Shown here: positions 63,896-64,000 of the stretch, piece by piece
How positions within the stretch are numbered: position 1 is the first letter of the stretch
Layout of the letters: each line of letters opens with the position of its first letter
Assembly (NCBI RefSeq): GCF_000757725.1
Contig: NZ_JJMU01000065.1
Span: 83,870-147,869 of the forward strand
Source of the DNA: Sphingobacterium deserti
GTDB lineage: Bacteria; Bacteroidota; Bacteroidia; Sphingobacteriales; Sphingobacteriaceae
Reading direction: 5' to 3'
DNA length: 64,000 nucleotides
Notes under the pieces: generated by a model
Told to the model about the DNA's origin: nothing
Seen by the model: the letters and a program-made list of their open reading frames with translations, nothing else
Database searches by the model: none
Made by a program: the position numbers and the translations under genes

Positions 63896-63983
63896 CGCTG
63901 GGATGAGGACCCAAGGGTTCGAACTCCCTCGTTCCGGACTCGTGTGCGAGCTTGTGGGACGGAACATATCCCAGCGGGATCAC
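63896..63983 (+). repeat. tRNA-like remnant with duplicated tRNA-Lys 3' end
   Basis: 63968-63983 repeats the last 15 nt of tRNA-Lys plus one base (63843-63858) exactly. CGCTGGGAT (63896-63904) is the perfect complement of ATCCCAGCG (63968-63976), enclosing a second stem GTTCCG/CGGAAC (63931-63936/63960-63965), a hairpin CTCG-TGTG-CGAG (63939-63950) and a T-arm-like GGGTTCGAACTCC. It can fold into a branched, tRNA-like shape but has no acceptor or anticodon. Confidence 0.65.
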
Positions 63984-64000
63984 GAAGGCACAAGAAATTG

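Overview
The window is chromosomal DNA from a Bacteroidota bacterium, most likely a member of the Sphingobacteriaceae (Sphingobacterium/Olivibacter/Pedobacter type). The evidence is the -33/-7 promoter pattern (TTTG, about 19-20 nt, TAnnTTTG) in front of several genes and both tRNAs, starts that mostly lack Shine-Dalgarno sequences, the gene families (GH92, DUF5686, head-GIN DUF2807, DUF3098, SpmA/B fusion) and the gene orders ftsX-DUF3098-uppP-truB-ribF and rpsF-rpsR-rplI. No rRNA, CRISPR array, insertion sequence or recombinase gene was seen.

Region 1-4137 is accessory. A truncated DUF4345-like gene at the left edge faces away from tRNA-Ser(GGA). The last 6 nt of that tRNA and its terminator recur as a perfect 57-bp direct repeat at 3846-3902. 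Between the copies lies an AT-rich island of about 3.3 kb with an unrecognised polytopic membrane protein and a hipBA toxin-antitoxin operon whose promoter sits inside a large palindrome. The island has no integrase. A stand-alone patatin phospholipase follows it.

Region 5.2-12.9 kb holds an SpmA/B-like membrane protein, methylglyoxal synthase, OsmC, pantothenate kinase, an MscS channel, accA and envelope proteins. Region 13-27 kb has ychF, a DUF72 gene preceded by a 125-bp inverted-repeat element, a TPR protein, an NlpC/P60 hydrolase, a stress protein, the overlapping set guaA-lipoprotein-rsmB-like, DUF5686 and DUF2807 proteins, and an overlapping SatD-DUF3307 pair. SatD has a class III cyclase-like motif layout plus a C-terminal HTH and is preceded by five to six 28-bp tandem repeats. 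This is the most interesting candidate system in the window.

Region 27.3-41.9 kb is housekeeping: leuS; ftsX to ribF; cmk, topA, ubiA, engB; and a Na+/drug-type ABC exporter. Region 42-50 kb carries GH92, basic secretory protease-like and GH92 genes, with a divergent histidine kinase/response regulator pair. Region 50-60.5 kb has lysA and aspartate kinase, serA and serC, then gyrA followed by two secreted TPR proteins. Region 60.6-64 kb has a cupin-8 protein, a YchJ protein, the rpsF-rpsR-rplI operon with unusually strong Shine-Dalgarno sequences before rpsR and rplI, a LapA-like protein, and tRNA-Lys(TTT) followed by a foldable tRNA-like remnant.

Starts were set on ATG codons where a longer reading frame opened only with TTG, and on signal peptide or domain position. 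All functional calls come from reading motifs by eye; no database search was run.
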